A stretch of 64,000 bases of DNA from DATGPD01 sp031423015 (GTDB lineage: Bacteria; Planctomycetota; UBA1135; UBA2386). The notes under the pieces were generated by a model. That model searched no databases. It was not told the origin of the DNA and worked only from the letters and a program-made list of their open reading frames with translations. Both the position numbers and the translations under genes were made by a program. The stretch covers positions 1-64,000 of the forward strand of contig JANPER010000164.1 in the NCBI GenBank assembly GCA_031423015.1, written 5' to 3'. Below, in pieces: positions 9,076 to 17,240 of this stretch (its first letter is position 1; every line of letters starts with the position of its first letter).

Positions 9076-9088
9076 GCAGGGCTGGACG

Positions 9089-10654
9089 ATGACGGAGTAC
9101 CTCTGTCTCGCCTTCCGTTTCCTCTCGCCACTGTTCCATGGGCGAAAGGACGGCGGCGTTCCGGAATGGCCACCTTCGCCGCTTCGTGTCATGCAGGCTC
9201 TGGTAGCGGCGGCAGCACGTACAGAAGGGCGCTCGTTCGCGACCGCAGCCTTCGAATGGCTCGAGCGACAACCGCCCCCTTTGGTGTTTGCGCCCGCCGC
9301 TTCCGCTGCCAGCGGCTACCGCCTCTCGGTGCCCAACAACTCGATGGACGTCGTGGCGAAGGCTTGGGTCCGTGGTGGAGACGGCAAGCCCGGTGAGCAG
9401 CGGGCGATGAAGACTGTTCGACCGATGCGTCTCATGGGGAGTGAGGCAGTTCGGTTCGCTTGGGTGCTCGACCGTGATCCTGTCGCGCGGGCCCATGCAG
9501 AGCGACTCAGTGCCTTGGCCGAAGTCGTTGTGGCGTTGGGGTGGGGGCTGGATCTCGTCGTGGGGAGTGGTGCGGTCCTGCCGGCAGCAGCCATCGAAGC
9601 GATCCGCGAGCATCGTTGGGTTCCAGGCGAGGAAGCTGCAGGCGGCCTACGCGTACCGATCCCTGGCACGACCGCTGCGCTGGAGCACCGCCATGGTGAA
9701 TGGTTGGTGCGGACGAGTCTGGACGATGAGCCGTACCGGCCTCCGTCGGCGCTCACGGCCTTTCGGGTGATTCGTTACATCGCGGCAGAGGAAGACTCGC
9801 CGAGAGCCACGACAGCACTCCGCTTGATGGACCCAAGCGGAGATGGAATGAGAGCATTCGACTGCGAACGGTGGACGACTGTCGTTGCCGGAATGATGCG
9901 CCATGTTGCAAGCGGCGCTGCGGTGGCCTGCGGTTGGCCTGAACGCGACGTCGCAGCCATCGTACTTGGTCACGGTGAGTCGAAGGGAGTGGGAGGTCAC
10001 GCTCCGGCATCTTCGAAGCGTCTTGCCTACCTGCCGCTTCCTACGATCGAGGGACGCCCAGGCGACGGCGCGCATGTCGGTCAGGTCCGGAGGGTGCTCG
10101 TCACGAGCTTCGGTGACGGCGCAGTCGTTCCCTGGGCCGCGGGCGCTCTGGCCGGACGAACTCTGACAAGCGAGGGCGATGGAAAGCCCGTTGCAGTCTT
10201 GGCCCCATGCGTTCCGTCCGATCCGGTCGTCGGACGCTACATCGGCCGCTACGACACTTGGGCTACCGTGACGCCGATCGTCCTACCTGGTTACGAGGAT
10301 CACGGTGGGTTGCGCAAGAAGCTGGCGAAGACGAAGGACAGTGCGACGCAGAAGCGGCTACTTCTGCGGCTCGAGGCTCGGACCGACCAGTTGGTGCGCA
10401 AGGCACTCGAGCAATCAGGAGTTGCCCACGAGCTTGCAACACGCGCCGACGTCGAGTGGAGCGGAATCTGTTTCTGGGCTGGCGGGGGAAGGGCTTCGGA
10501 CTTCAAGGTTCCTTCGCACTTGACGGGCTACTCGCGGCTGCATGTGCGAGTGGCATGGCGTGACGAGAATGGAAACCCGATCCAACGGAGCGGCCCGTTG
10601 TGCGCCGGGAGCGGCCGCTTTTACGGGATCGGTCTATTTGCGGGTGTGTCCTAA
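9089..10654 (+). CDS. csb2: Type I-G Cas5/Cas6 fusion Csb2
   Basis: This 521-residue protein fits the GSU0054/Csb2 family: an N-terminal Cas5-like RAMP half (EYLCLAFRFLSPLFHGRKDG, then WPPSPLRVMQALVAAA) followed by a Cas6-like half. In these systems Csb2 caps the crRNA 5' handle and processes pre-crRNA at the repeat hairpin. The C-terminal region contains glycine-rich segments (WAGGGRASDFKVPSHLTGY, GSGRFYGIGLF) resembling the G-rich loops of RAMP proteins. It is the last gene of the effector operon. The ATG at 9089 was chosen because the longer frame overlaps csb1 by 167 bp without similarity. Confidence 0.88.
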   Translation: MTEYLCLAFRFLSPLFHGRKDGGVPEWPPSPLRVMQALVAAAARTEGRSFATAAFEWLERQPPPLVFAPAASAASGYRLSVPNNSMDVVAKAWVRGGDGKPGEQRAMKTVRPMRLMGSEAVRFAWVLDRDPVARAHAERLSALAEVVVALGWGLDLVVGSGAVLPAAAIEAIREHRWVPGEEAAGGLRVPIPGTTAALEHRHGEWLVRTSLDDEPYRPPSALTAFRVIRYIAAEEDSPRATTALRLMDPSGDGMRAFDCERWTTVVAGMMRHVASGAAVACGWPERDVAAIVLGHGESKGVGGHAPASSKRLAYLPLPTIEGRPGDGAHVGQVRRVLVTSFGDGAVVPWAAGALAGRTLTSEGDGKPVAVLAPCVPSDPVVGRYIGRYDTWATVTPIVLPGYEDHGGLRKKLAKTKDSATQKRLLLRLEARTDQLVRKALEQSGVAHELATRADVEWSGICFWAGGGRASDFKVPSHLTGYSRLHVRVAWRDENGNPIQRSGPLCAGSGRFYGIGLFAGVS

Positions 10655-10740
10655 TGCCCGGCTGATTGTCTCGCTCGACTGGTCAGACCTCCCGCCCACC
10701 CTCGCTGCGCGGCACTCTTCTCATCCCGCCGACTCACGCC

Positions 10741-11226
10741 ATGTCCGAGCCCACCACCCGCCGCTCCCTCCTCACGACGCTCACGCTCGCCCTCGGCGCC
10801 ATTCCGATCGTGGGCGGCTTCTTTGTTGCACTCCGCGCGGCGCTCGCGCCGGCTGCCACTACCAAGCCAACCCGCATCCCGCTCTGTCGCCTCGATCAAG
10901 TCCCTGACACCGGCATCGTCGAACGCGCGATCGCTTATCAAGTGCGCCAGGGACCGAGCGTGGAGAACGTGGCGAAGGTGGTGTTCCTTACACGGGATCC
11001 AAGCACCAGGGCTGTGATTGCGATGGCTGGGGAGTGCACGCACTTGGCTTGTCCGGTGCATATTCACAAAGACAAAGAAGGGCCGCCGCTGCAGTGTCCG
11101 TGTCACGGGGGCAAGTTCTCGGCGACGGGGGAAGTGGTCGATGGGCCGCCGCCGCGGCCGTTGCGACGACTCACGCTCGAAGTGCCGCAGGACGGCAAGG
11201 GCATGATCTATGTGGTGAACGCGTGA
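10741..11226 (+). CDS. Rieske iron-sulfur protein of a cytochrome bc complex
   Basis: This 161-residue protein has an N-terminal Tat-like anchor (TTRRSLLTT followed by a hydrophobic helix, residues 6-32) and a Rieske [2Fe-2S] domain with ligands in CTHLAC (Cys99, His101) and CPCHGG (Cys119, His122); Cys104 and Cys121 form the usual disulfide. It transfers electrons from quinol to cytochrome c in the periplasmic part of the complex. The stop overlaps the GTG start of the cytochrome b gene, so the two are an operon. The gene starts 86 bp after csb2, the point where the CRISPR locus gives way to chromosomal respiratory genes. Confidence 0.92.
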   Translation: MSEPTTRRSLLTTLTLALGAIPIVGGFFVALRAALAPAATTKPTRIPLCRLDQVPDTGIVERAIAYQVRQGPSVENVAKVVFLTRDPSTRAVIAMAGECTHLACPVHIHKDKEGPPLQCPCHGGKFSATGEVVDGPPPRPLRRLTLEVPQDGKGMIYVVNA

Positions 11227-12584
11227 GCCGGCTGCTCGTCTGGCTGGACGATCGGTTGGGGGTCGTCACGCTGTTCAAGGACTCGATGTCGGAGAAGCGG
11301 CCGCCGCGGGGAATTGGCTGGTTGCGCACGTTGGGGTTTGCGGCGCTCACGATCCTCGTACTGCAGGTACTGTCGGGGCTGGCGATCGCGATGCACTATG
11401 TGCCGTCGACGGGGCTGGCATACGACTCGATCCGGGCGCTGGAACAAGACGTGCCGGGGGGGCGCTTCGCGCGGGCGTTGCACTACTTCGGCGCTTCGGC
11501 GTTTGTGATTGCGATGGCGCTGCATATGGCGCGCGTGTTTTTTACCGGCGCTTACAAGGCGCCGCGCGAGTTCACTTGGCTTACGGGAGTCGGCTTGTTT
11601 GTCCTCGTGCTCGCTTTTGGCTTCACCGGCTATCTGCTGCCGTGGGATCAGAAGGCGTACTTCGCGACCAAGGTCGGCACGCAGATCGCCGGCAAGGCGC
11701 CCGTGATCGGCGAACACATTCGACAGATCTTGAACGGCGGCGATGAGGTCGGGTCACCGACGCTGACGCGCTTCTATGTGATCCATGTCGTGCTGCTGCC
11801 GCTCGCTTTGTTCGGCCTGCTGCTGGCGCACATGCTGCTCATCCAGCGGCACGGGGTGGCGCCGCCTGGGTTGAAGGTCACCGATCCCGGCGAGCCGGGC
11901 GAGCCGTACTTCCCCCATCACACGGCGAAGGAAGCCGCGGTGGGCGCGCTCGTCGCCGGCGTTCTCTTTTGGCTCGCGGCCACCCAAAGCGCGCCGCTCG
12001 AAGCGGTCGCCGAGCCGTCGGACACCGGCTACGACCCGCGCCCGGACTGGTACTTCGCCGGCCTTTTCCAGCTGCTCAAGATCTTCAAGGGTCCACTCGA
12101 ACCACTCGGCACGTTCTGGCTACCCAACGCGCTGCTGGTGGGTCTCGCGCTCTTGCCGTTCCTCGATCGCAATCCGGAACGTCATTGGCGCAAGCGGCCG
12201 TTCATTACCATCGTCGGCGTCACGGTCATCGCGTTCGCTGTGCTCTGCACGTGGATCGGCGTCGACGACAAGCCGAAGAACACCAAACAACTCAATTACC
12301 CGTTGGGGCTCACGGAGATCCAGAAGGAGGGATATCGCCTGGTGCGCCGGCTCAAGTGCACGGAGTGCCACAAGCAGGGCGATGTCGGCAAGACCGACCA
12401 CGACGCGCCCGACCTCGACCGGATCGATCAGCCACCGGACATGGTCGCCGCAATCCTCGAGGATCCGCTGGGCACGATCGAATCGGAGGACATGCCCGAC
12501 TTCGCGCACATCGACGCCACCAGCCGTTACACGATCGGCGTGTACTTACAGTGGCTGCACGCGAGCATGCACGGCAAGAAGTAA
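11223..12584 (+). CDS. Cytochrome b with C-terminal cytochrome c domain
   Basis: This 453-residue membrane protein carries a cytochrome b/b6 core and a c-type haem motif at its C-terminus. Haem b ligands are His87/His101 (14 apart) and His188/His203 (15 apart); the 14/15 spacing is b6-like. Further hydrophobic segments lie at about 230-255 and 305-350. The tail has CTECH (Cys379, Cys382, His383) and an HIDATSRYT segment that may supply the Met-side loop. Thus quinol oxidation and delivery to a bound cytochrome c sit in one chain, paired with the Rieske protein upstream. The GTG at 11223 overlaps the Rieske stop. Confidence 0.92.
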   Translation: MSRLLVWLDDRLGVVTLFKDSMSEKRPPRGIGWLRTLGFAALTILVLQVLSGLAIAMHYVPSTGLAYDSIRALEQDVPGGRFARALHYFGASAFVIAMALHMARVFFTGAYKAPREFTWLTGVGLFVLVLAFGFTGYLLPWDQKAYFATKVGTQIAGKAPVIGEHIRQILNGGDEVGSPTLTRFYVIHVVLLPLALFGLLLAHMLLIQRHGVAPPGLKVTDPGEPGEPYFPHHTAKEAAVGALVAGVLFWLAATQSAPLEAVAEPSDTGYDPRPDWYFAGLFQLLKIFKGPLEPLGTFWLPNALLVGLALLPFLDRNPERHWRKRPFITIVGVTVIAFAVLCTWIGVDDKPKNTKQLNYPLGLTEIQKEGYRLVRRLKCTECHKQGDVGKTDHDAPDLDRIDQPPDMVAAILEDPLGTIESEDMPDFAHIDATSRYTIGVYLQWLHASMHGKK

Positions 12585-12593
12585 GGCGGGCGT

Positions 12594-12631
12594 CGTTGCG
12601 CTAAGGCGTTGCGCTAAGGCGTTGCGCTAGG
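12594..12631 (+). repeat. Three tandem 13-bp repeats at the 3' end of the mazG-like gene
   Basis: The unit CGTTGCGCTAAGG occurs at 12594-12606 and 12607-12619, then once more minus one A at 12620-12631. The third copy contains the stop codon of the minus-strand MazG-like gene (12627-12629). The repeats sit between convergent genes (cytochrome b and mazG-like), so slippage would be harmless there. Confidence 0.85.
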
Positions 12632-12914
12632 CGCAGCCGCACGGCGCCTTGTGGCAGCGCGGACAGCCGCGCGCGTATTTCGCGCGCCCCACGTTCTCCA
12701 AGTCGATCTGGTGCATCGAGGCGAGCGTGACCAACCACGCGTACACATCGCCAAACTCCTCCTCCAGGTTCATGCGCTCCTTGCGCCGAATCGCGCGCAC
12801 CAGCTCGCCGACTTCCTCGACAAACCACAGCAGCGTGCCATCGACGCCGCGCGCGGCGTCGCGCGCCAGGTAGATGTCTTCGATCAGCTTTTGGAACGAG
12901 CGCTCGTCGGTCAC
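12627..12914 (-). CDS. MazG-like nucleotide pyrophosphohydrolase
   Basis: This 95-residue protein has the all-alpha NTP-pyrophosphatase metal motif: EEVGEL about 20 residues before EEEFGDVYAW, the EExxE...ExxD pattern of MazG/dUTPase-like enzymes. Such proteins hydrolyse NTPs to NMP and PPi. The C-terminus has Cys residues in CPRCHKAPCGCA, a possible zinc site that is not part of the core fold. The start is a GTG 7 bp downstream of the phosphatase gene, at the end of the long minus-strand run. The substrate cannot be told from sequence. Confidence 0.75.
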   Translation of the reverse strand: MTDERSFQKLIEDIYLARDAARGVDGTLLWFVEEVGELVRAIRRKERMNLEEEFGDVYAWLVTLASMHQIDLENVGRAKYARGCPRCHKAPCGCA

Positions 12915-12921
12915 GGCAACC

Positions 12922-14037
12922 TCACCAACGCTTGGCGGTGACCAGCGCGATCTCCTCGCGCAAACCGTCGGTGCCGGCTTCGGCCTCGATCGCGCCGAGC
13001 ACCATGTTCATGAACGCGCCGGTGTTCTTGGGCGAGTGCTCCTGCACCAGCGCCCGTAGCCCCTCATGCCGATGGCCACCCTCGTTGATGAGCACCACCC
13101 GCACGCCCTGGGCGACGCTGATTCTGGTGGGCCGGACCTGCTTCTCGAACACCGCGCCTTCGTCGAGGCCGAGCGCCAGGCCCTCGGCGACGACGTCTTG
13201 CACCTCGCCCGCCGCACACAGCAACGCGGGCGTGTGGGTGCCCGCCTGATACAGCTTCACTTCGTCGGCGCCGAGTTCGAGCAGCGTCGCCTTGGCACAC
13301 ACGCTGGGTGGCAGCACGCGATGCAGCACGCGGTTGGTGTGCGCCAGCGCCTTGCGCGCGTTGGCGCCGGCCTCCAGCGCGCGATGCAATTCATCGCGAG
13401 CCATGCGGCAAGCGTAGATCGACAGCGCGCCGGCACCCTCCGCACTCACCAGGTAGAGCACGGCGACACCGTCTTTGCTGACGCTGCCAAAGTAGTCGAG
13501 GCCGCCCCGACTCCCGCTGGCCAACGCCGCATCGACCTCGAAGCCCTCGACGGCGTCGAGCCCTTGCGGCAGCGCGCGGTCGCGCAGCACGCGCACCTGC
13601 GGGTCGAAGCCCGCTTGCAGCGTGCCGGCCTTCTCCTGCTCGGCGAACATCGACGACAAGTCGCTGGCGAGATACTGAATCGAGGTGCCGAGCGACGTCA
13701 CCTCATCGGCACCCGCGACCCGTACCTTCACCACCGCCGCGCCGCGACCCAGCTTGTTCACCGCGAGACTCAGATCGGTGAGGCGCGACGCGATGCCATT
13801 GGCGAGCGCGTAGCACACGCCGCCGATGGCGATGCCGGCGATCACCGAGAACGCCGGGCCGAGGATCCACGCCCGCGACAAGAGTTCGCGCTCGGCGCGA
13901 TTGTCGTTGGAGACGGCTCCGCCCAGGGTCTGCACCATCACCAAGGTCAGCAGCAAGCCAGCCAGCACGGTGCAGCCGCCGCCAATCAGACAAAATCGCA
14001 AGGCTAGCTTGCCGCGACGAGAGGTTGCGCGCGCCAT
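12922..14037 (-). CDS. Membrane-anchored SpoIIE-family protein phosphatase
   Basis: This 371-residue protein has two transmembrane helices (about 15-38 and 55-78), a HAMP-like linker (ASRLTDLSLAVNKLGRG, about 83-100) and a PP2C/SpoIIE domain from about 145. Phosphatase features include DVxxALASGSRGGLDYFG, GVAVLYLVSAEGAGA and the YQAGTHTPALL segment equivalent to the 'NAGH.P' motif. Such proteins dephosphorylate anti-anti-sigma factors or similar partners. No sensor domain lies between the helices, where only about 15 residues are outside. The gene follows pgpA by 17 bp; its partner is not in the window. Confidence 0.75.
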   Translation of the reverse strand: MARATSRRGKLALRFCLIGGGCTVLAGLLLTLVMVQTLGGAVSNDNRAERELLSRAWILGPAFSVIAGIAIGGVCYALANGIASRLTDLSLAVNKLGRGAAVVKVRVAGADEVTSLGTSIQYLASDLSSMFAEQEKAGTLQAGFDPQVRVLRDRALPQGLDAVEGFEVDAALASGSRGGLDYFGSVSKDGVAVLYLVSAEGAGALSIYACRMARDELHRALEAGANARKALAHTNRVLHRVLPPSVCAKATLLELGADEVKLYQAGTHTPALLCAAGEVQDVVAEGLALGLDEGAVFEKQVRPTRISVAQGVRVVLINEGGHRHEGLRALVQEHSPKNTGAFMNMVLGAIEAEAGTDGLREEIALVTAKRW

Positions 14038-14054
14038 GGTTTGCTAGGGGTTGG

Positions 14055-14558
14055 TCAAGGGTTGGTCATCGCCAGGCCAAGCCACGGCAAAGCAACGAGC
14101 ACGAGCCCGCTGTAGATGCCGGCGGCGAAGTCGTCGAGCATGATGCCGGGAGCCCCTGGAACATACTCCAGCCGGTTTGCCGGCCACGGCTTCCACACGT
14201 CGAAGGCGCGGAACACCAAGAAACACATCACGTGCGCCGTCGGCGACGGATCGCCGTGCCACAGCGTCAAGATCGAGAGCGCTACCAAGTAGCCGACGAC
14301 CTCGTCGAGCACGAACGCCTTGGGATCCTTGCTGCGCAGGATGCGCGCGGTCCAGTCGGTGAACGAACAGCCGACGGCGAGCAGCAAGAGCCCAAGGCCG
14401 AGCAACGCAAGGCCGAGCGTGGTGCCCGTCAAGAACAGTTGCAGCAGCAGTGCGAGCGCGACGCCGCCGAGCGTGCCAAAGGTGCCCGAGGCGACCGGCG
14501 CGAGGCCCAGGCCGCAGCTGGTCGCGAGCAGCCAACGCAGACGATCGAGGCAGCTCAT
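14055..14558 (-). CDS. pgpA: Phosphatidylglycerophosphatase A
   Basis: This 167-residue membrane protein has PgpA hallmarks: GLGLAPVASGTFGTLGG near the N-terminus, FVLDEVVGY (the Asp/Glu metal site) and FRAFDVWKPWPA further on. It dephosphorylates phosphatidylglycerophosphate, the step after PgsA, and pgsA is directly upstream with a 4-bp ATGA overlap. The ATG at 14558 was chosen for that overlap; the open frame continues upstream without similarity. Confidence 0.93.
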   Translation of the reverse strand: MSCLDRLRWLLATSCGLGLAPVASGTFGTLGGVALALLLQLFLTGTTLGLALLGLGLLLLAVGCSFTDWTARILRSKDPKAFVLDEVVGYLVALSILTLWHGDPSPTAHVMCFLVFRAFDVWKPWPANRLEYVPGAPGIMLDDFAAGIYSGLVLVALPWLGLAMTNP

Positions 14559-15121
14559 GCGCCGCGCCGTCGCAGCAGGCGCGCCGCCTTGATGACGTAG
14601 TTGAGGCCAGAGACGACGGTGAGCACCAGCGCCACCCAGACCGAGATCACCGCGGTGCGCGCGAAGAACTGGCTGCCGGCCAGCACCGTGAGCAACGCGG
14701 AGGCGGCGACGCATTGCGCGATCATCTTCCACTTGCCGAGCCGATCGGCAGGGAACGGATGCCCCGCGGCCTCGGCCGCCGAGCGCAGCGTGGTCACCAG
14801 AAACTCACGCGCGACCACGACCACCACGATCCAACTCGGCAGGATGTCGGCGGTGACGGGGTACTCGACCAACATGATCAGCGTGCCGCACACCAGGATC
14901 TTGTCGGCGAACGGATCGGCGATGCGACCGAACTGCGTGACCTGCTGCCAGCGCCGCGCCAACCAACCGTCGACGAAGTCGGTGATCGCGGCGAACAAGA
15001 ACAAGCCGAACACCCACCACACTGCCGAAGGCGGCGGAGCCTTGCCGAGCAGCGCTAGCAACACGAAGCACGCCGTCGTAACCACCAGCCGTCCGAGCGT
15101 GATCAGGTTCGGCAGGTTCAC
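14555..15121 (-). CDS. pgsA: CDP-diacylglycerol-glycerol-3-phosphate 3-phosphatidyltransferase
   Basis: This 188-residue integral membrane protein has the complete CDP-alcohol phosphatidyltransferase signature: DFVDGWLARR followed by GRIADPFADK, i.e. D-x2-DG-x2-AR-x8-G-x3-D-x3-D. It makes phosphatidylglycerophosphate from CDP-diacylglycerol and glycerol 3-phosphate. It overlaps rimO upstream and pgpA downstream by 4 bp each, giving translationally coupled consecutive steps of phosphatidylglycerol synthesis. Confidence 0.95.
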   Translation of the reverse strand: MNLPNLITLGRLVVTTACFVLLALLGKAPPPSAVWWVFGLFLFAAITDFVDGWLARRWQQVTQFGRIADPFADKILVCGTLIMLVEYPVTADILPSWIVVVVVAREFLVTTLRSAAEAAGHPFPADRLGKWKMIAQCVAASALLTVLAGSQFFARTAVISVWVALVLTVVSGLNYVIKAARLLRRRGA

Positions 15122-16473
15122 CGCGCGCGCCCCTTGGACACCTCGCCGATCAAGTCGTAGTCGTCGACACCCGTGATCTTCGCATCCACGAAGGCGCCCG
15201 CCGACAGCTCAGCGTCCTTGATGACCACCCGACAGTCGATCTCGGGCGCGTCCGCCGTAGTACGACCGACGACCGCCGTCTTGCTGAGTCGTCCATCGAT
15301 CAACACGCGCTGCGTCGTGCCCACGCGTCCCCGATTGTGATCGTCGAGGACGGTCTTCTGCAGCGCCATCAGCTCGGCGCGGCGCGCCTCGGCGACCGCA
15401 GGCTCGACGCGGCCTGGCAACTCGTACGACGGCGTGCCATCCTCGGGCGACCAGGCGAACACGCCCAGGCGCTCGAAGCGGTACTTCGCCGTGAATGCCA
15501 ACAGCTCGTCGAAGTCGGCCTGCGTCTCGCCCGGGAAGCCGACGATGAAGGTACTACGCACGGTGATCCCCGGCACCTCGTCGCGCAGACGCCACAGGAT
15601 CCCGGCCACTTGCTCGCCCGACACGCCGCGCTTCATCGCCCGCAGCATCGGGCTGCTGATGTGTTGGATCGGGATGTCGAGGTAGGGCACCAGCTTCTCG
15701 TTCTCAGCCAGCACGCGCGTCAGCTCTCTGTCGACGGTGTGCGGGTAGGCGTACATCAGACGGATCCACGCAATGCCGTCCACGGCGCTGATCTTGGTCA
15801 GCAACTCGGCGAGCTTGCGCTTGCGGAACAGATCCAGCCCGTACGCGGTGCTGTCTTCGGCCACGACCACGATCTCCTGCACGCCGGCACGCGCCAGGTT
15901 CTGCGTCTCCTCGACCAGCACGTCCATCGGCTTGCTGCGGTTCTTGCCGCGCATGCTCGGAATGGCGCAGAACGTGCACGTGTGGTCGCAGCCCTCAGAG
16001 ATGCGCAGGTAGCTGAAGCTCTTCGGCGTCAGCAAGACGCGGTTGGTATCCGAGCGCGCCGCCTTGGGCTTACCGCCGTCGACCGTCGCGACCCAACGCT
16101 TCTTCGAGCCGTTGACGATCTGGCGCACGATCCCCGGCACGCCGCTGTAGTCGGAGATCGGCAGGATCGCATCGACCTCGGGCAGCTCGGTGCTGAGATC
16201 TTGGCCATAGCGCTGCGTCAGACAGCCAAGGGCGATTACGCCCTTGAGCTGCCCCTCCTGCTTGAGTCGACACACCGACAAGATCGTGTCGATCGACTCC
16301 TGCTTCGCCTGTTCGATGAAGCCACAGGTATTGATGATGGCGACATCGGCGTCTTCGGGGTTCTGCGTGATCAAGAAACCCTGCTCGACGGCGTGCCCGA
16401 GGATGACCTCGGAGTCGACGAGGTTGCGCGCACAACCGAGGCTGATGAGGCAGACCCTAATGGCCTCGTTCAT
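15118..16473 (-). CDS. rimO: Ribosomal protein S12 methylthiotransferase RimO
   Basis: This 451-residue radical-SAM enzyme has the three-domain layout of methylthiotransferases. The N-terminal UPF0004 domain has cluster-binding cysteines in SLGCARN, NTCGF and ALGCLTQR. The radical SAM motif is CDHTCTFC. A C-terminal TRAM-like region follows (about 380-451). SLGCARNLVDSE is characteristic of RimO rather than MiaB. It methylthiolates an Asp of ribosomal protein uS12. Its place next to rplI-rpsR-rpsF fits a ribosome-related role. The start is 38 bp after rplI. Confidence 0.95.
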   Translation of the reverse strand: MNEAIRVCLISLGCARNLVDSEVILGHAVEQGFLITQNPEDADVAIINTCGFIEQAKQESIDTILSVCRLKQEGQLKGVIALGCLTQRYGQDLSTELPEVDAILPISDYSGVPGIVRQIVNGSKKRWVATVDGGKPKAARSDTNRVLLTPKSFSYLRISEGCDHTCTFCAIPSMRGKNRSKPMDVLVEETQNLARAGVQEIVVVAEDSTAYGLDLFRKRKLAELLTKISAVDGIAWIRLMYAYPHTVDRELTRVLAENEKLVPYLDIPIQHISSPMLRAMKRGVSGEQVAGILWRLRDEVPGITVRSTFIVGFPGETQADFDELLAFTAKYRFERLGVFAWSPEDGTPSYELPGRVEPAVAEARRAELMALQKTVLDDHNRGRVGTTQRVLIDGRLSKTAVVGRTTADAPEIDCRVVIKDAELSAGAFVDAKITGVDDYDLIGEVSKGRAR

Positions 16474-16511
16474 GAGCTGGCCTCGTTCATGCGATCACGC
16501 GCACGGCTCGA

Positions 16512-16964
16512 TCAGCTCGGCTTGGCCTGAACGACCCACACCTTGATGCCCACATCGACCTCCTGGTGCAGGTGCAAGCGCACGTCGAACACGCCGATCT
16601 CTTTGAGCGGTGCTTCGAGACGCACCTGAGTGTCGTCGATGACGTAGCCCTTGGCGCGCAGCGCGGCACCGATCTGTGGCGCATTGACCGAGCCGAACAG
16701 GTGGCCCTCTTCGTTGGCGCGCCCCTCGATGGTGATCGAGATGTCGCCCATCGACGCGGCCAACTCCTTCATGCGGTTGATGCGCTCGACCTCTTCGACG
16801 TGCGCAGTCGCCCGCATGCGTTCGATCTGCGCCAGGTTGCCAGCGTTGACGGCGACCGCGCGGCCCGAGGGCAGCAGGTAGTTGCGGGCGAATCCCCGCT
16901 TCACGTCCACGACGTCGCCGACCTTGCCGAGGTTCGAGACGCTCTGCTTGAGCAAGACTTGCAT
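16512..16964 (-). CDS. rplI: 50S ribosomal protein bL9
   Basis: This 150-residue protein matches bL9 end to end: the N-terminal MQVLLKQSVSNLGKVGDVVDVKRGFARNYLLP pattern is split here by the family's long helix, then the C-terminal domain holds LFGSVNAPQIGAAL and HLHQEVDVGIKVWV. It is 3 bp downstream of rpsR in the ribosomal run rpsF-rpsR-rplI. Confidence 0.97.
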   Translation of the reverse strand: MQVLLKQSVSNLGKVGDVVDVKRGFARNYLLPSGRAVAVNAGNLAQIERMRATAHVEEVERINRMKELAASMGDISITIEGRANEEGHLFGSVNAPQIGAALRAKGYVIDDTQVRLEAPLKEIGVFDVRLHLHQEVDVGIKVWVVQAKPS

Positions 16965-16967
16965 AGC

Positions 16968-17240
16968 TCAGGCCCTCCCCACGAATGGCAGCAGCGCCAG
17001 GAAGCGCGCGCGCTTGATGGCTACCGCCAGTCGACGTTGGTTTTGGCCGGAGAAGCCCGAGCGCTTGCGGGACACGATCTTGCCTTGCGGCGACACGAAG
17101 CGCGCCAGGAAGTCGACGTTCTTGTAGTCGAGCGGCTGCTCGGGCTCGGCTTGCGGCTTGGGACGTGCGAAGCGCGCGAAGCGGCCGCGCCGACCGCGGC
17201 TCTCGGGGTCGAAGTCACGATCGAATTCGAAGTCACTCAT
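16968..17240 (-). CDS. rpsR: 30S ribosomal protein bS18
   Basis: This 90-residue protein contains the bS18 core (LDYKNVDFLARFVSPQGKI, then SGFSGQNQRRLAVAIKRAR and ALLPFV). An Arg/Asp-rich N-terminal extension of about 35 residues is typical of the family's variable end. It binds bS6 on the 30S platform. The ATG overlaps the rpsF stop by 4 bp. The ssb gene often found between rpsF and rpsR is absent here. Confidence 0.96.
   Translation of the reverse strand: MSDFEFDRDFDPESRGRRGRFARFARPKPQAEPEQPLDYKNVDFLARFVSPQGKIVSRKRSGFSGQNQRRLAVAIKRARFLALLPFVGRA

Noticed and set aside
15337..16530. Plus-strand frame opposite rimO
   Set aside because: Antisense shadow; Arg/His/Gln-rich composition is typical of reverse-strand reading of a real gene.
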